A stretch of DNA of 64,000 bases from Sciurus carolinensis (Eukaryota > Chordata > Mammalia > Rodentia > Sciuridae): NCBI RefSeq assembly GCF_902686445.1, contig NC_062220.1:98952143-99016142 (forward strand), read 5' to 3'. A model generated the notes under the pieces. That model searched no databases. It saw only the letters and a program-made list of their open reading frames with translations, and was not told the DNA's origin. Shown here one piece after another: positions 24,439 to 36,468 of this stretch. The translations under genes and the position numbers were made by a program. How positions within the stretch are numbered: position 1 is the first letter of the stretch; each line of letters begins with the position of its first letter.

Positions 24439-24850
24439 GATTAGCAAGTTCCAGTTCCCACTCCCTCTCAGTTCCTAGGAACCACCGTTCTATTTTCTGA
24501 TGTTATAAATTATACTATTTGAGATAGCTCCCACAGTATATCCTTCTGTGATTGGCTTATTTTGCTTAAGGTTATTTCAAGTTTCATACATATGGCATGG
24601 ATTTATGAAACTATTCAAATTGCATATGGCAGGATTTCCTACAATAATATTCCCTTTAAGGTGTCTACCACATTTTCTTTATGAATTCTTCCATCAGTGG
24701 GCATTTAGTTTGTTTCCACATCTTAGGGTAAATAGTGCTGCAATGAGCACAGTGGACTGCTGGTATCTCTTTGGGATCTGGATTTCAGTTCTTTTGGATA
24801 AATACCCAGAAGTGGGATTATTATGTTATATGGTAGGTTTCAAGTTAGGT
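24439..24850 (-). mobile_element. older L1 3' UTR and ORF2 end, proximal segment
   Basis: Resumes the element broken at 23730: 'ttgattagcaagttccagttcccactcc', 'ctaggaaccaccgttctattttctg', 'tccttctgtgattggcttattttgct', 'ccatcagtgggcatttagtttgtttcca', 'aatagtgctgcaatgag' and 'ttggataaatacccagaagtgggatta'. These are standard antisense L1MA-type landmarks in the right order. The 102-codon plus-strand frame at 24548-24856 is read from the wrong strand. Confidence 0.8.
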
Positions 24851-24964
24851 TTTTAGGTCAGGTCACATGTTCATGAGAGAGCCCTGTGAAACAGAAAATT
24901 TTACAGAGAAAATATCTACTTTATATTATAAATCATATGAATTAAAATATAGAAAGAACTTTTA

Positions 24965-25135
24965 TTGTGTTCCTATTGTTTTCAAAGCATTGTATTGGGT
25001 TTGTACTCATCACTCCTCTGTTCCTCATAAAACCCAGTGTTGTAAGTATGATTTCACACTTAACAAATGTGTAAAGAAGCAAACTCGGAAAGGTTAGAAA
25101 GTGTGTTCAGATTCTCTTGACTAGTTAATGCCCCA
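24965..25135 (-). mobile_element. MIR SINE, decayed
   Basis: Follows the MIR reverse complement loosely: 'aagcattgtattgggtttgtactcatc', 'tcctcataaaacccagtgttgtaagtatgatttcac', 'gcaaactcggaaaggttagaaagtg'. Highly diverged. Confidence 0.5.
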
Positions 25136-25227
25136 AGAAAAATTCAATTCCAGAGTGGCTGCTTCCCAAAAGCTACCTTCAAAATGAGATTTATCTGTAT
25201 ACATGTGAGAAAGAGAAAATGTGTTGC

Positions 25228-25228
25228 A

Positions 25229-25257
<29 letters not shown>
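25228..25257. repeat. (AAT)n microsatellite
   Basis: About ten tandem ATA units without interruption. Confidence 0.95.
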
Positions 25258-25259
<2 letters not shown>

Positions 25260-27649
25260 CAATGAATTTTCAATACTGTGAAAATTAGTATATTAGAATA
25301 TACTAATTTGAAAAGCCAAATGCTTAGTAGCAAGCCTGCATACAAAGAGGAGAGTTTTCTTAAAATATCTTTTCTTTGAAGGTTTAACTCATATTTAAAC
25401 AACAAATCTGATAAGTAATAGAGTAATAACAGTATGTACTACATAAATTATTTGAAAGAAAGAAAACTAGTTGCAATGGCAGTGAAAATCTAGAATATTA
25501 TGCCACTGTTACCTCTGTGTGCATAATAATTTAAATTCTTATCTCTTTTACCTTGGGAAGATAGAAATTTGAGATATTATCAATGATATTTTAGGAATAC
25601 TCTTTAACTTAAAGAGTGTCATATATCTGAATGTGATCTGTTTTGGATGTGTGTTGTATTATCTATGGACAATAACTGTCATGCATGCATTATTTCCATC
25701 CGTAAACAATGAGTTAAAATACTTTTTTGATGTAGTCCTTTTATTTGCCAGTCAAAGAATATTACGAATGATTGAAAGGATTTATAAAATGAGGTGGCTG
25801 AGATTTGTTCTTATTTGCTTGCAGCTGAAAGCATAATACCCTTAATGCTTCCAGGATATGGAGGAGCTAACAGATGTCAAAAGAGCAGAGAAAGCTATTT
25901 TGCAAAGATCATTCAAAAACCAAACAAAAATCTTTTCTTTTGCAAAATTCACAAACTTTACTTATCAAACACTAATCATAGTTGACAGAAAATGCATTTT
26001 ATGTTTACACAAAATGTATCCTTTTCCTTTTCAATTAAAAAAATACAAGTTGTTATGATAAAGGTAAAACCCTGGATTAAGTTAGTCTAACACAAGTTTT
26101 TCTTCATCAAGTAACTGAGAGGTCTGTTGTAACTCTTTATTGTATATGCAATGTATACAAATAATTTTGCTTAAGATAAAAGCAAAATAATTTAAATCAA
26201 AGAATGTTTTCCTTTGCTTATTTTGCTTAAACAGCTTTCTAACTGATCTGAATTTCCAGAAAGTACCGTTTAATTCTAGAGATTGTATTCAATAAATTCA
26301 ACAACTGTGCATGTACATTAGTGATTAGGTCTACAAAGCTCACTAACTAGGTCAACTTAGTAAGTCTGAAAGATGAACCATCATGTTTCACATTAGAATT
26401 TTAAGAGAAAGTCAGTCATTTGAGGAATAAGTGCCTTAATGCTGTTTCCATAGGTTCCATGTAAACAAACAGAGAAATGTTGGCAAGTTTTTGCAATCAA
26501 GGCCAATGTTTAATAAAGACAGGAAGGAATAAAAAATGAAGATATTATTTCTGGATTTATATTTTGTCTTACCTCAATCCAAATTCTTACTGCTAAAATA
26601 ATCCAAAAATATACTTCAGTTCTCACCTGGGCTGCCACTCTGCTATTATAAACATGCTACTTAAATGAACTGGTTTGCTTTTCCCAAAAGCTCTTTGGCA
26701 TTAATCAAGGATACTACAAATATAGCAATTATTTGGTGTTACACATTTTTGTCTGATTTCCCTCTTTTGTTGGCCAAGTTCCTCTTTTTCCTGGGGTAAC
26801 TCTTCCCACACATGTAGATAATGAGCAAAGATTCTGGTACTGAGTTCTGACCGCACCATGGCTGGTTAAGGGTTGACCCCAAATGGAAAAATATGAGACA
26901 TTGTCACAGAAAATTTGCAATTATAATGGAAGAAACAGTTTTTAATCTGTCAGAGAAGTATCAGTTTGTAAGTTACATTAAATCTTTACACCTGTCTTGA
27001 TACATGTCTTGACTTTAGACATCTGAACATGTGCCTATGTCAGAATAGAGAAATAAAACAGTATATTTAAAAGGTTTTCATCTGAAGCAAATTCAGCAGT
27101 TAGCTAAAGAAACAATATTGTGTGCACATCCCAGTCTTACCCAGAATTCTGTTATAAGGAAGATCCTAAGATGATGATTTGCTGACAGAGATGATCGTCA
27201 TCAGAAGACCTGCGTATTCTGGTCTTGTGTGGAAAACTATCCCTTTGATGAGAAAGGTACCTTCAATTTATCTTAATCCCCTTGTTCTGATTCCATGTGT
27301 ACTAGCAACCATTAATTTCCATAAAAAAATAGGCTTCTGGAATATTCTAGACTACATGTACCTATCTGATATGTGCGATAATGGTTTCTGATGCAAATTA
27401 ATACAATCACTTATTACAATTAGGTTTCTCTAAGGCTGACTGTGAGAATGGGCCAGTCATGGCAACATGAATATTTGTGCTTCATGTGACAGCTGTATAC
27501 ACTAAGGGGTGGCATTCTGGTGTCTCGATCAGTTTTAAAGGGAGTTTGATTTTGAGTGTGTCAGATTTCATAGGACTGAGAGCTGATAAGGACCATGTTC
27601 TGGGTCTTTGGAGCACCAGGTTAGATCTAGCTAGAATTGCCTTATGTTA
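25258..27649. other. unique AT-rich sequence, no gene seen
   Basis: About 2.4 kb without a nameable element or exon. Frames of 60-70 codons (25633-26058, 26729-26920, 27179-27391) have no domain. Confidence 0.45.
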
Positions 27650-27809
27650 ATTGTCCCTAAACTTTTCACGTGTATTGAAATCACTGAAGGAAGCTTTTAA
27701 ATGTACTGAGTCTCATGCTGGAGATTCTGATTTGGTGAGGCAGGCATGGCCAACTATTTGTACTTGTGAAAACACCCTCTAGATGCATACTAATATTTGA
27801 GAACCACTG
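27650..27809 (+). mobile_element. MER5A (hAT-Charlie non-autonomous DNA transposon)
   Basis: The sequence follows the MER5A order: 'gtccctaaacttttcacgtgtattgaaatcactgaaggaagctttt', 'actgagtctcatgctggagattctgatttggtgaggc', 'tgcatactaatatttgagaaccactg'. The last 12 bases match the terminal inverted repeat. It is an ancient cut-and-paste element and codes for no protein. Confidence 0.85.
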
Positions 27810-28289
27810 TCTTCAACTTTTTTCTTCTTAAAAAATCGTATGTGCCTTCTTTTACTGAATTTTTAAAGTTATAATTAGATTTGGTGAGTTTCTAGAGGAG
27901 CCTGTGTTTTACTCATAAATTTGACCTCAGATGTAATTTGTTTGATTTTCCATAATACACATCTCTGTGTTTGTAAGAGGTGTCAGTAGTGGTGGGCAAG
28001 GTGGCAAAAGTGAAAAGTGGCAGTGGCATCTTTGGTGTGGAATAGTCATGCTTACTCCTCTTCTCCTAGGCACTTCAGACCAGCTGTACCCTCAATGTGA
28101 ATGATGTCCTTTCTCCAGTCGTCTTATTGGTCAGCCTCTTTTCCCTTTTACTTTGCCCTTTATAGACTATATACAAAGGCTTTTGCACTGACTAGTAGAT
28201 TCATGCTTCTGCCTTCATTTTTACTATAGAAGTCAGCTCTCTACATAAGATTTATTTAATAGGCAATCTTTCTCCATTGTTAATTTAAA
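27810..28289. other. unique sequence, no gene seen
   Basis: No exon or recognised repeat. Confidence 0.4.
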
Positions 28290-28925
28290 CTTTCCTCTTG
28301 TACTTGGGTTTCTGTTGTTGCTGTTTTTAGTTAGTTTGCAGTTTTACTGAGCCACAATTCTTTGTGTGAATTTATATATATATTTAACCTTACCTTTAAT
28401 TTGTTTGGTTTGGCTTCCTGAATCTATTCTGGAAAATTCTTCAAATGTTGCACTCTATATTCTCCTTTTGGAACTCCAACTAGGTGTGTGGTAAGCCTTA
28501 TCACCTTAAGTTCATATCTTTTAACTTATCTTTCATGTTTTTCAAGTCTTTGTCTCTTCAGTTGATTGCTAATTTGTATCTTATATCTTTTTTTTAATTC
28601 ACTGTGTCTTAGCCATATCTAATCTGATGTTTAACCTTACCTTTGAGTATTTTAATAGTTTTATTTTTTCACTTATAGAAATTATGAGTTGTGTTTTCAG
28701 ATATTATTGTTCTTGTAGACTTTTTATAACTGATTCCTTTTCTTTTTTAACAAGTTGATATTCTAGATTTTATGATATAATCACTGCAATATTTGAGGAT
28801 CTGATTCTTAGATTACTTGTTTACTTTGCTGGCTCCAGTTTTTGGTGATAAATTTCCAGGTGTGTGTGTGTGTACATTCATTCAAATTTAGAATTCTTCA
28901 AGGCCTAGATTCAGGGCACATTTCT
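28290..28925 (-). mobile_element. possible old L1 (L1ME-like) 3' region
   Basis: Strongly T-rich on the plus strand, with phrases such as 'cttcaaatgttgcactctatattctccttttggaactccaactagg', 'tttcatgtttttcaagtctttgtctcttc', 'tgtagactttttataactgattcc' and 'ttgaggatctgattcttagattactt'. These resemble the antisense 3' portion of old L1M elements. Too decayed for certainty, with no ORF2 motif. Confidence 0.4.
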
Positions 28926-29789
28926 TTGTGTTTGCTTTGGATGGAGACTTTATGACACTACAAATTCTAACTATTCTTTAAATTGCATTTCATCTTAGAG
29001 GTTTTGTGGGCATCAAATTGATATGAATGCAATGCTCCATACTTGTATAAAGACTGACTATGGTTCTCAAGGAAATTATTTTATCATCTCCACACAAATC
29101 AAGTCAGACAGAAATTTTCTTGTCATTGCACCATATAAGTTGGACTTCATTTCAAGCTTATCGTTTTACTGAGGTTGTCTCATTTTGGGAGGACTCTGCT
29201 TTACGAGGGATTTAAACAATGACCCCTCACCTTGTAGAATCCTTAGGCTACATCTTCTATGCTCTAATGGGTATTGATACTACAGCCATAACACAATAAG
29301 CATTGGCATGATGCTCTTGGAGAAGCGGATGGCTTTAGAATTCATTTAATTAACATTTTATGATTTTCTGTGTCTATTGGGTCTTCCTCCCCAACGTCCC
29401 TTGAAAATGTATGGTTAACTCAGCCATGCATTTAAAATGTTTAAAAAATACATCCTAACCTTTTTAGAACATGTCTTGGATCAAGAGGGTTTTCTTCAGG
29501 TTAATTAATCTACCACATTCCATGAATAGTTTCCATTCTTTTAAAAATTTAATTAAGAAAAAAATTTTATTCTCTAATTCTTATTTCATGCCAGAGACAT
29601 TTGAGCAATCAAATCATGTAAGAACATATAGGAATTTTAATATATATCTTTTCTAACACCCTCACTTCTTATTCTTGATGAGTAAAGGTATAACTGGAGA
29701 AGCTCTTTCCAAAGAAAATGTCCCATGAAATACTAATTCGTAGTTCACTGGTGGACAGATTTTCTTATTGGAGAAGTTGCATGATGTGC
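28926..29789. other. unique sequence, no gene seen
   Basis: No exon or recognised repeat; AT-rich. The minus-strand 138-codon frame that begins at 30078 ends in this stretch at 29662. See the MIR entry at 29790-29965. Confidence 0.4.
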
Positions 29790-29965
29790 AATACGAGTGC
29801 CCTTGAGAATAGGGATCACTCAGAAGACTGATTTGAGGAAGACCAGCATGGAAAGAAAAAAAGACTTCCCCAAGGCCATTGAGGTAGTTAGTAGAAGGGC
29901 CTTCACTGGAATCTACTTCTCTTAAGTCTTCCTTCCTCTTTATATCACAGTGAACATTTTGTAAA
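29790..29965 (-). mobile_element. MIR SINE
   Basis: The plus strand reads as the MIR reverse complement: 'ctgatttgaggaagaccagcatggaaag', 'gacttccccaaggccattgaggtagttagtagaagggcc', 'cactggaatctacttctct'. A minus-strand frame of 138 codons (29662-30078) spans it, so that frame is largely made of repeat plus flank and is probably not a protein. Confidence 0.65.
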
Positions 29966-31034
29966 TAGCTACTTGGAAAACTACTTCCAGGAGTACCCCT
30001 TCCCCAAATCAAAATGCTGTTTAGAGGCCATCTTCTTTCACTAAGTGAAAGGAAAGTTGGCTCCTCTCCTGAAAACAACTAGACAGGTATGTTCCAAAAG
30101 TTCTTTAAGGAAAATAAAATCTGATGTCAAAAAGCAATGGTTTCAGATCTTGGCCTGATGTAGAAAATAGATGCTTTCATGGGGCTTCAACCCAAATCAA
30201 CACCGAGAGATAGTAATCCTGTGTGATTATTAAGAGGGTGTGTGCTCCCCTGAAATCATAGTTTTTAGTTGGCAGGGAGCAGACTTCCAAGAACAAGTTG
30301 TGACAGAAAACTTTTTTTAAAGACCACTTTGGATTTCGCCCAGCAGAATGTGCACAGTTCTGACTGTTAGTGTATTCTTACCTCTATTACAGAAAATGGA
30401 CTGTGGGAACTTGGGAAAGTGAAGTGCAATGTTATTTACATTTTTGTGCCAAAACATTATGAAGTGAAATAGTAAAACATGCTGAGTGAGTGCAGCATAT
30501 GAAAATTAATAGGAACATTTTGAGTATGTGATCTTTTACTTGAAACAATATAAATGAAAAGGGTTCTGTCAAGGTCCTTTCTTGACCTCTTTTAAATGTT
30601 TCTTTCTTTCTTTTTTACACTCTCAGTTGTTTATAATAACTCCTTTGGATACGAGGTCTAAATTTACTTTTAGAATTTACTTTTCTATGCTTTTGTATAA
30701 GAAATACCTTTCATGGGAAAAAAAAAAAAAACACAAGCATAAATGATCAGTAAGTGATTTCTAATAGCTTTGAAATAGGACCACCAGCGTGAGTATTGGG
30801 TTTGGAATCCTAGTGTTGGTGTCTCCTTCAGTCAACAGTCCATGAAAACAAATGTATTGTGCAAAGATATTCAAAGGTGTTGAGAACAGAGATATTGTAA
30901 GGACAGAACTTCCATCCAACTGATGGATAAGGAGCATTTCTGAGAAAGTGCTTTGTTAGAAGATTTTACACTAAGAAGCAGCATATTATAAATTCATAAT
31001 GATGAGAAAAAGGAGGAGGAAGAGAAAAAGAAAA
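29966..31034. other. unique sequence, no gene seen
   Basis: Contains an A14 run at about 30719-30732 and a GA-rich patch at 31009-31035. No exon or confidently named repeat. Confidence 0.4.
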
Positions 31035-31250
31035 CTGAACATTTGCTTTCTGTTTGATACTGGGCTAAGCTCTAGACATAGATTAACTTATGATATTTGT
31101 ACCTCAAAGACAGTAGGCAGATTTCTGGTCACCCTTCTTTTACACATGAGGCTTAGAGAGTTGAATTAACTTGTTCAAGATCTTACATCAAAGAAGACAT
31201 TGCAGGGATTTGAACCCAACTCTTTCTGACTCCACAGCCCTGTCTCAATT
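31035..31250 (-). mobile_element. MIR SINE, nearly full length
   Basis: Good agreement with the MIR reverse complement: 'tgatactgggctaagctctagacatagattaactta', 'cttcttttacacatgaggcttagagagttgaattaacttgttcaag', 'gggatttgaacccaactctttctgactccacagccc'. The tRNA-like head lies at the right end. Confidence 0.85.
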
Positions 31251-31296
31251 CCTCAGTTGTCTTGCCTCCTAGAAGTAGGTGTGATTCCAGGTTGCA

Positions 31297-31298
<2 letters not shown>

Positions 31299-31335
<37 letters not shown>
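31299..31335. repeat. T37 homopolymer
   Basis: An uninterrupted run of 37 T, the longest homopolymer in the window. It could be the poly-A tail of a minus-strand retrocopy whose body lies to the right (next entry). Length in the assembly may be unreliable. Confidence 0.95.
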
Positions 31336-31338
<3 letters not shown>

Positions 31339-31560
31339 CTGTTTGACAATTTGGAGAAAGGATTTGACTTTAACCATGAATCTGGACCAGTGATAGTCTG
31401 GAGTCAGGAAGTCCAGGTAGTCTTGGTATGAGGCAAATGCTGCCAAGAAAGGACGGCACAGTGTGGAGGTCAACAGCTGAGACAGGGAAGGACCCTGAGG
31501 ATGAGCCAGCAAGAGCCCAGAGGCTGACTGTCCAAACAGCAAGGCAGGTTAGGGTTAGTG
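31336..31560 (-). pseudogene. candidate retrocopy body (unidentified)
   Basis: Read on the minus strand this unique-looking, GC-richer sequence ends directly in A37, as a reverse-transcribed RNA would. One frame stays open from 31542 to the tail (residues include ...SYQDYLDFLTPDYHW...), but I do not recognise it. There is no AATAAA just before the tail and I found no target-site duplication. It may be a 3' UTR-derived retrocopy or simply unique DNA beside an expanded T run. Confidence 0.25.
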
Positions 31561-32504
31561 TTGACAGGTGATGAACACTTCTGATAAAGGATTTTCATGT
31601 GGTCACAAGCAGATTTCCTCAATTATAACCTACAGATCGTACCAAAGGGGCTTATTTGTCTTGTGATAAATTTTCATATGTTTAATAGGAAAGAGGGGTG
31701 ATGCACAGCATGAATTGATGGTAACACTGACCTTTGATATTAGTATTTAACTTAATATATACAAAAGCATTTCATAGTTACAGCAATAACCCCAAGTTGA
31801 AATAGCTGCCTTATTTTCACACAAAAGCTGCATACTGGAAAGTCCTTAGAAAGCAATATATTTCATTTGGAAAATATGACCACTCTGTTCATAATGCACA
31901 CCTTGGTCATTTTAATTTCCTACCCCAAAATCTCTCAAACTAGCTGGGTTATCTATCCTCTGAAATCCTGTCCTTCTCTTGTATACACTATCTAGATTAT
32001 TAACCTCCTCAGTCAATCTTGTTGAAAGCTAAAGTCATCTGAGGCTGCTTCATCTTCCTCAACATCCACATCTAACTAGTCAACAGAGCACCTAGTTCTA
32101 AGTCACATATATCCTGTAAGGTTATCTCTTCCTCTCCATTCCTATATTGCCCATCCCACCTACCCCATAGACCAATGGGATATACAAGTTCTAGGTCAGA
32201 TGCTGATTCTCATCCCGCTTTACTATGCCAAACTTACAAGATCACATGATTGAATGCGTGGGCCCCAGAGGAAGAGGCAGGAGCTGCTTTACTTAGAATG
32301 AGTGAGGCAAATGGTAGGTACCTTTAGGATTTTAGGCCCCTTGGTGTTGTATTAATACCTTGTATTCCCTTTCTTGTATCCTGGAATACAAGGAATCCAT
32401 AACCAGGACTCCATGCACCCTCCCTGCCTGACTCCCCCTACTCCCAAACTCGGACTGTATACATTAGTCACTCAAGCGTATTTGCAGCTTTATGCAGTTT
32501 CATG
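31561..32504. other. unique sequence, no gene seen
   Basis: No exon. The C-rich patches at 32120-32170 and 32405-32450 contain no recognisable element. Confidence 0.4.
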
Positions 32505-32800
32505 GTTTCATGTTATTTCCTCTGCTGAAAGTGTATGACCCCATAACGTCCACCAGGAGATCTCTAATCCCTCCTTTAGAATTCAAGTGTCAGCAACTCC
32601 GATGGAATCCCCAGCCACACACAGATTCTCAGAGCTGCCTTACTCTGGGTAGCTACATTTTCTAGCATTTATTATACCACATTGTGATAATAATTTGTCA
32701 CGTCTTCTCCCTCTGTGGTGATCTCCTTGAGAGTAGATTCACATTTTAACTTTTGTCCTTATCCCCCTGCCGAAAGCCTGGATCCATAAATGACCATATT
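32505..32800 (+). mobile_element. L2 3' region
   Basis: Shows the L2 order: 'cctctgctgaaagtgtatgaccc', 'gatctctaatccctcctttagaattcaagtgtcagc', 'tttattataccacattgtgataataa', 'tcttctccctctgtggtgatctccttgagag...' and 'cattttaacttttgtccttatccccctg'. Decayed but longer than most L2 scraps here. Confidence 0.65.
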
Positions 32801-33239
32801 AAAGGACCAATTGTGTTAAAATTAATTGATTTTAAAAACAGAATGACTCTGATACAAATTTTGTTGTTTCTAAGGTGTCTTTCTTCTTTTGTGAGTTTGA
32901 GAGAACTGCATGGATGAATAAATATTACAAAAAGTAAAAGATGTGTTTTCGGTTGCTGTGGTAGAATATTGGGATACCAAAAAGAGACAGGAATTATTTG
33001 TTAACAGTAGCAAAAGATAAAGCCAAAATTAATTGCTTGTTGACATAGCTTTAATCAAAATATAAAGTGAATCTTAACTCATTTCAGCAAATAATACATC
33101 CTAGTTTTAGTAGGTAATATATCAAAAAGTCTTGGTGTCTTAGATTTTAAATAAAAAAATCATATTTTCTTTAATGTTGTAAGGTTCAAATGCCATCATT
33201 TATTTTCTCCATGTCCTTTCATGCCTTGTGCATGCTGCT
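32801..33239. other. unique AT-rich sequence, no gene seen
   Basis: Nothing recognisable as a gene or repeat. Confidence 0.4.
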
Positions 33240-33385
33240 TCATGTCTTTGAGTTGGTAATTCTTACCCTGAAGCATGGGAAATGGTACCTATCTTGTAGA
33301 ACTATCACAAAGCTCTAAGAAGGCAAAACATCTAAGCTACTAAAACAGTGGCTGACATAGCACTTAATAATAAATATTTATTTCT
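33240..33385 (+). mobile_element. MIR SINE 3' part
   Basis: 'gaaatggtacctatcttgtagaactatcacaaagctctaagaagg' followed by 'agtggctgacatagcacttaataataaatatt' matches the 3' half of MIR (cctacctcatagggttgttgtgagg... gtgcctggcacatagtaagcgctcaataaat). Confidence 0.65.
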
Positions 33386-34121
33386 CTTTTTAAAAATCAT
33401 TTTGTTAGATGGACTATACCCCCAAGTATTAGATTTACCAATATGTAATAACTTGTCATTCTTCATTACAAGCTAAGCTACCCTAGCAACATTGCAAATC
33501 CCTGCAGATATTTGCTTTAGGAAGATTACATTAGACTGAATGAATAGCTTTCTCTAGAGACCAACAGACCTGAGAAAACATACAACCACTTTGTGGAAGG
33601 GAACTCCTATGAGGCAGGATGGGTGATGCACCCTAAAATATCTCCAATAGGACCTACAATACTCTGAAACACTATCAGATCAGCATCTCCCATAAAGGGG
33701 GTCTGGAGCTTACCCCTCCTCTTGGTCCCTTCTGCTCCTTAGATCTAACTCTCGAGCTAGACCTTCAAAAAAATCAAGGTTATTGGAAATGTCTTAAAGC
33801 TTACATATAATATATTTTCCTTGGGAATAGCACACTCCTCTTGAAAGGATCTAAAGAAAGCATATTAAAAATATCTTGTGCATTTTCCATGAAAAATTGA
33901 CAGAAATATGTTTTCTTAAAGAAATTACCCAAACAACCAGAAGAAAAGTAAGACAGAGTAAAGGGGGAGACAAGGGTTGGTTGATGGCTGACATGTGAAA
34001 CCCTTTACCATTCATAAAATATTTAGGTTATTTGAGCTAAGGAGGAAATTGCTAAGGATTAGGTTTATAGCACTTGTCCACGTCTCAGAAGTGCTACTCT
34101 GTAAAACTTGTCAAAGAGGGG

Positions 34122-34157
34122 GAAAAAAAAGAAAGAAAGAAAGAAAGAAAAGAAAGC
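34122..34157. repeat. (GAAA)n simple repeat
   Basis: G5A8 followed by about six GAAA units. Confidence 0.9.
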
Positions 34158-34444
34158 AATTCCATTAGGAAACCTGGGCTTTGCATCCTGTCGTTTATTA
34201 AATTTGTCAGTCGAGGCAATTGGGATTATGGCAGTAGATTTATTAATTTTTCAGAAAACCTGGCATGGCAAAGCCTTACCCTTGGCACTAGCCTTGGAGA
34301 ATGCAGAGAAGCAAGTTTGTGAAACAAGCAAATGCTGAATACCTGTAGTGAAAAAGTCATCACCATGCAAACCTGTCCCAGAGAGGCCAGGTAACAGGTT
34401 TTAGAAGGGCCCACTTGAAAATTAGCAAGCTTCTATTCAGAATC

Positions 34445-34463
34445 TTTTTTTTTTTTTTTTTTT
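34445..34463. repeat. T19 homopolymer
   Basis: Run of 19 T followed by ggtggtgtgtataaagg. A retroposon tail is possible, but no body is recognisable on its right. Confidence 0.9.
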
Positions 34464-34994
34464 GGTGGTGTGTATAAAGGAAAATAATTTCTGAGCACAA
34501 GTGCTATGGTGGTTCAGTCCCCATGGACCTGGAAAATGATACTTTGCTCCAGGCAGACATTTGTTTTTATATCTGACATTGAACAGTCATCGTCAATGAT
34601 TGTCCAAAGATCCATTCTTGCCCTTCTAACCCAAAAAAGCAGGAACTTTTTCTTCATACCGTGGTGGATGCTTGCTGTGCTCCAGTCTTGCTGATGTTCC
34701 CTGTCCCAAACAGTGGATGTGATCTGTCTGAGGGTGGCTGTGGTTGGGGTCAGGACTGGGGCAGTGTGGGAGTTTGTCCTCGTGACCTTTTAAGGCCATG
34801 CTGTTGATTCTATTGTAGATCACAGAAACTGAGGTTCCCATATTTTCTACCATGGTTCACTGAAGATTCAGTTTCTCTGTTTCTTTGCTTTCTTTGCAGA
34901 AGGTATGGGTTATACAGAGAGTTCTATACTGTGTTTAGAATTTGATGCTGTAGTGCCCTAAATGTAATAACTATAAAGCATATTCTATGCTTAC

Positions 34995-35195
34995 AGGCAG
35001 TATTTTAAGTACTTTATACATAGTGATTAATCATATAATCTTTACCCTAGCTCTGTGAGGTAGTTGATTTTGTTGCCATCATTTCAGAAATGAGGAAACT
35101 AAGAGTCAAGTAAGCAACTTGTCCAGGTCATAAAACCAGGAATTTGCAGCTGGGTCTGGGGTTTATGTTCCTAAGCACCTCTCAACTCCCACCTC
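34995..35195 (-). mobile_element. MIR SINE
   Basis: Reverse-complement MIR landmarks: 'ggcagtattttaagtactttatacatag', 'aatctttaccctagctctgtgaggtagttg', 'catttcagaaatgaggaaactaagagtc', 'cttgtccaggtcataaaaccagg' and 'agctgggtctggggtttatg'. Clear despite divergence. Confidence 0.82.
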
Positions 35196-36467
35196 AAGCA
35201 GACACTCGAGGGTGGAAGAAAATATCTTTAAAACAAATCAGATCAACTTGTTCACCCAGAGAGGTGGTTTCCTTGTGAATACAAATAGGTAGGAAGAGGA
35301 GAAGGCTCATGCCAGGAAGTGGATAAATATCAAAAGTTTGGAAACACATTCCTGGATAGAGCCAAAAGGACTAAAAACCTTTGATAATCCTATTTAGCAT
35401 GCACACAAATGCCTCAGGCCATTTTATAAAATTCCCCCCACCTGTAGAAGATTCAGCAAGCCTTGGTAGGGTTTAGGAACTACATTTATGTAAGCATTCC
35501 CAAACCATTCAGAACATCTTGGGGGTGTCCAAGAAATATTTCATTAGAGATTTGTGCCTTAAACCCACAGACTAATGGGAGGAGAGAAGGAAACTACAAT
35601 TTTACTCTAAACATCTTCCTTATCCAGAATTTAGTGGATGTGTCTTTGTAAGAAGTTTTGCCACTCAAATTCACCATCATAAGCATGTTAAACATAGGCA
35701 ATGAAGAAGGGGTTTGAAAACATGGGCAGTAGTGAGTCATTTAAGGTCCTAACCATGAAAATGAATATTGACTTTTTCAAGGAGGATGCCCTTTAGGGCG
35801 ATAGAGCAGATAGTAGTTCATGCCTCTTGGAAGCAAGTTTCGAAATGAAAGCCTGTGGGACATTTTTAAATCAGACTGAACTTTGAGCTCTCCTTTATGG
35901 AGTCAGAACACAGGAATGGGTGGGGGGAAAACAATAACTAAAGACACTATGTAATATATGGCTTATCAGATGTGCTCAGGTCCCTCTGGGCCAGCACGTA
36001 TAGAATGTAAAATGCCCTCCGAGTTACATTAGAAGAGGAATTGGCCACGAGGTCAGCCATTATAGTTTTTATGAACAAGAAAAAGATTTGCATATAGCCA
36101 TGTATCCTTTCTAGCAAATGCTAGACATGGCTACAGAGAAAAACCCAATCATTAAAAGTTGGAAAAAGAAAAACCTGTTTCCTATGACATGAATTTAAAG
36201 GACAAACTTATTTTTTTCCTTGAAGAGAAACAGTGAATTGAATTGGAGTAGAGTTAAGCTAAATAAGAGGAAACAGTGAAATTTTGTAGACTGTGGAATA
36301 GTCTCACTGGGAACATTTTGGAAGCCCCATCACTTAGTCATTTCAAACTAGACTAGACAAATGACTTGAAGATATGCCGTGAGAAGCAGGGTTATAGAGA
36401 ATGGATGAATGAATTTTTTTTTTTCTATTCCCCTATGGAAATTTCCTGAATGGTGTTAGCATTCAAA

Positions 36468-36468
<1 letters not shown>
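35196..36468. other. unique sequence, no gene seen
   Basis: No exon or nameable repeat. The 62-codon frame at 35463-35651 has no domain. Confidence 0.4.

Larger units (their letters stand above)
33386..34990. other. unique sequence with simple repeats, no gene seen
   Basis: Contains a (GAAA)n tract at 34122-34157 and a T19 run at 34445-34463. Frames of 62-82 codons between 34074 and 34853 include Lys/Glu runs produced by the GAAA repeat and are not credible genes. Confidence 0.45.

Noticed and set aside
24548..24856. 102-codon plus-strand frame
   Set aside because: It reads the antisense strand of an old L1 3' region.
29662..30078. 138-codon minus-strand frame as a gene
   Set aside because: It runs through a MIR relic (29790-29965) and flanking unique DNA, shows no domain, and its length is unremarkable for a 64-kb window.
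31183..31542. 119-codon minus-strand frame with a poly-Lys stretch as a gene
   Set aside because: The Lys run is the T37 homopolymer and the C-terminal part is translated MIR. At most the upstream part belongs to a retrocopy.
31545..31560. Telomere-like ttagggttag
   Set aside because: Barely over one repeat unit, so not an interstitial telomeric tract.
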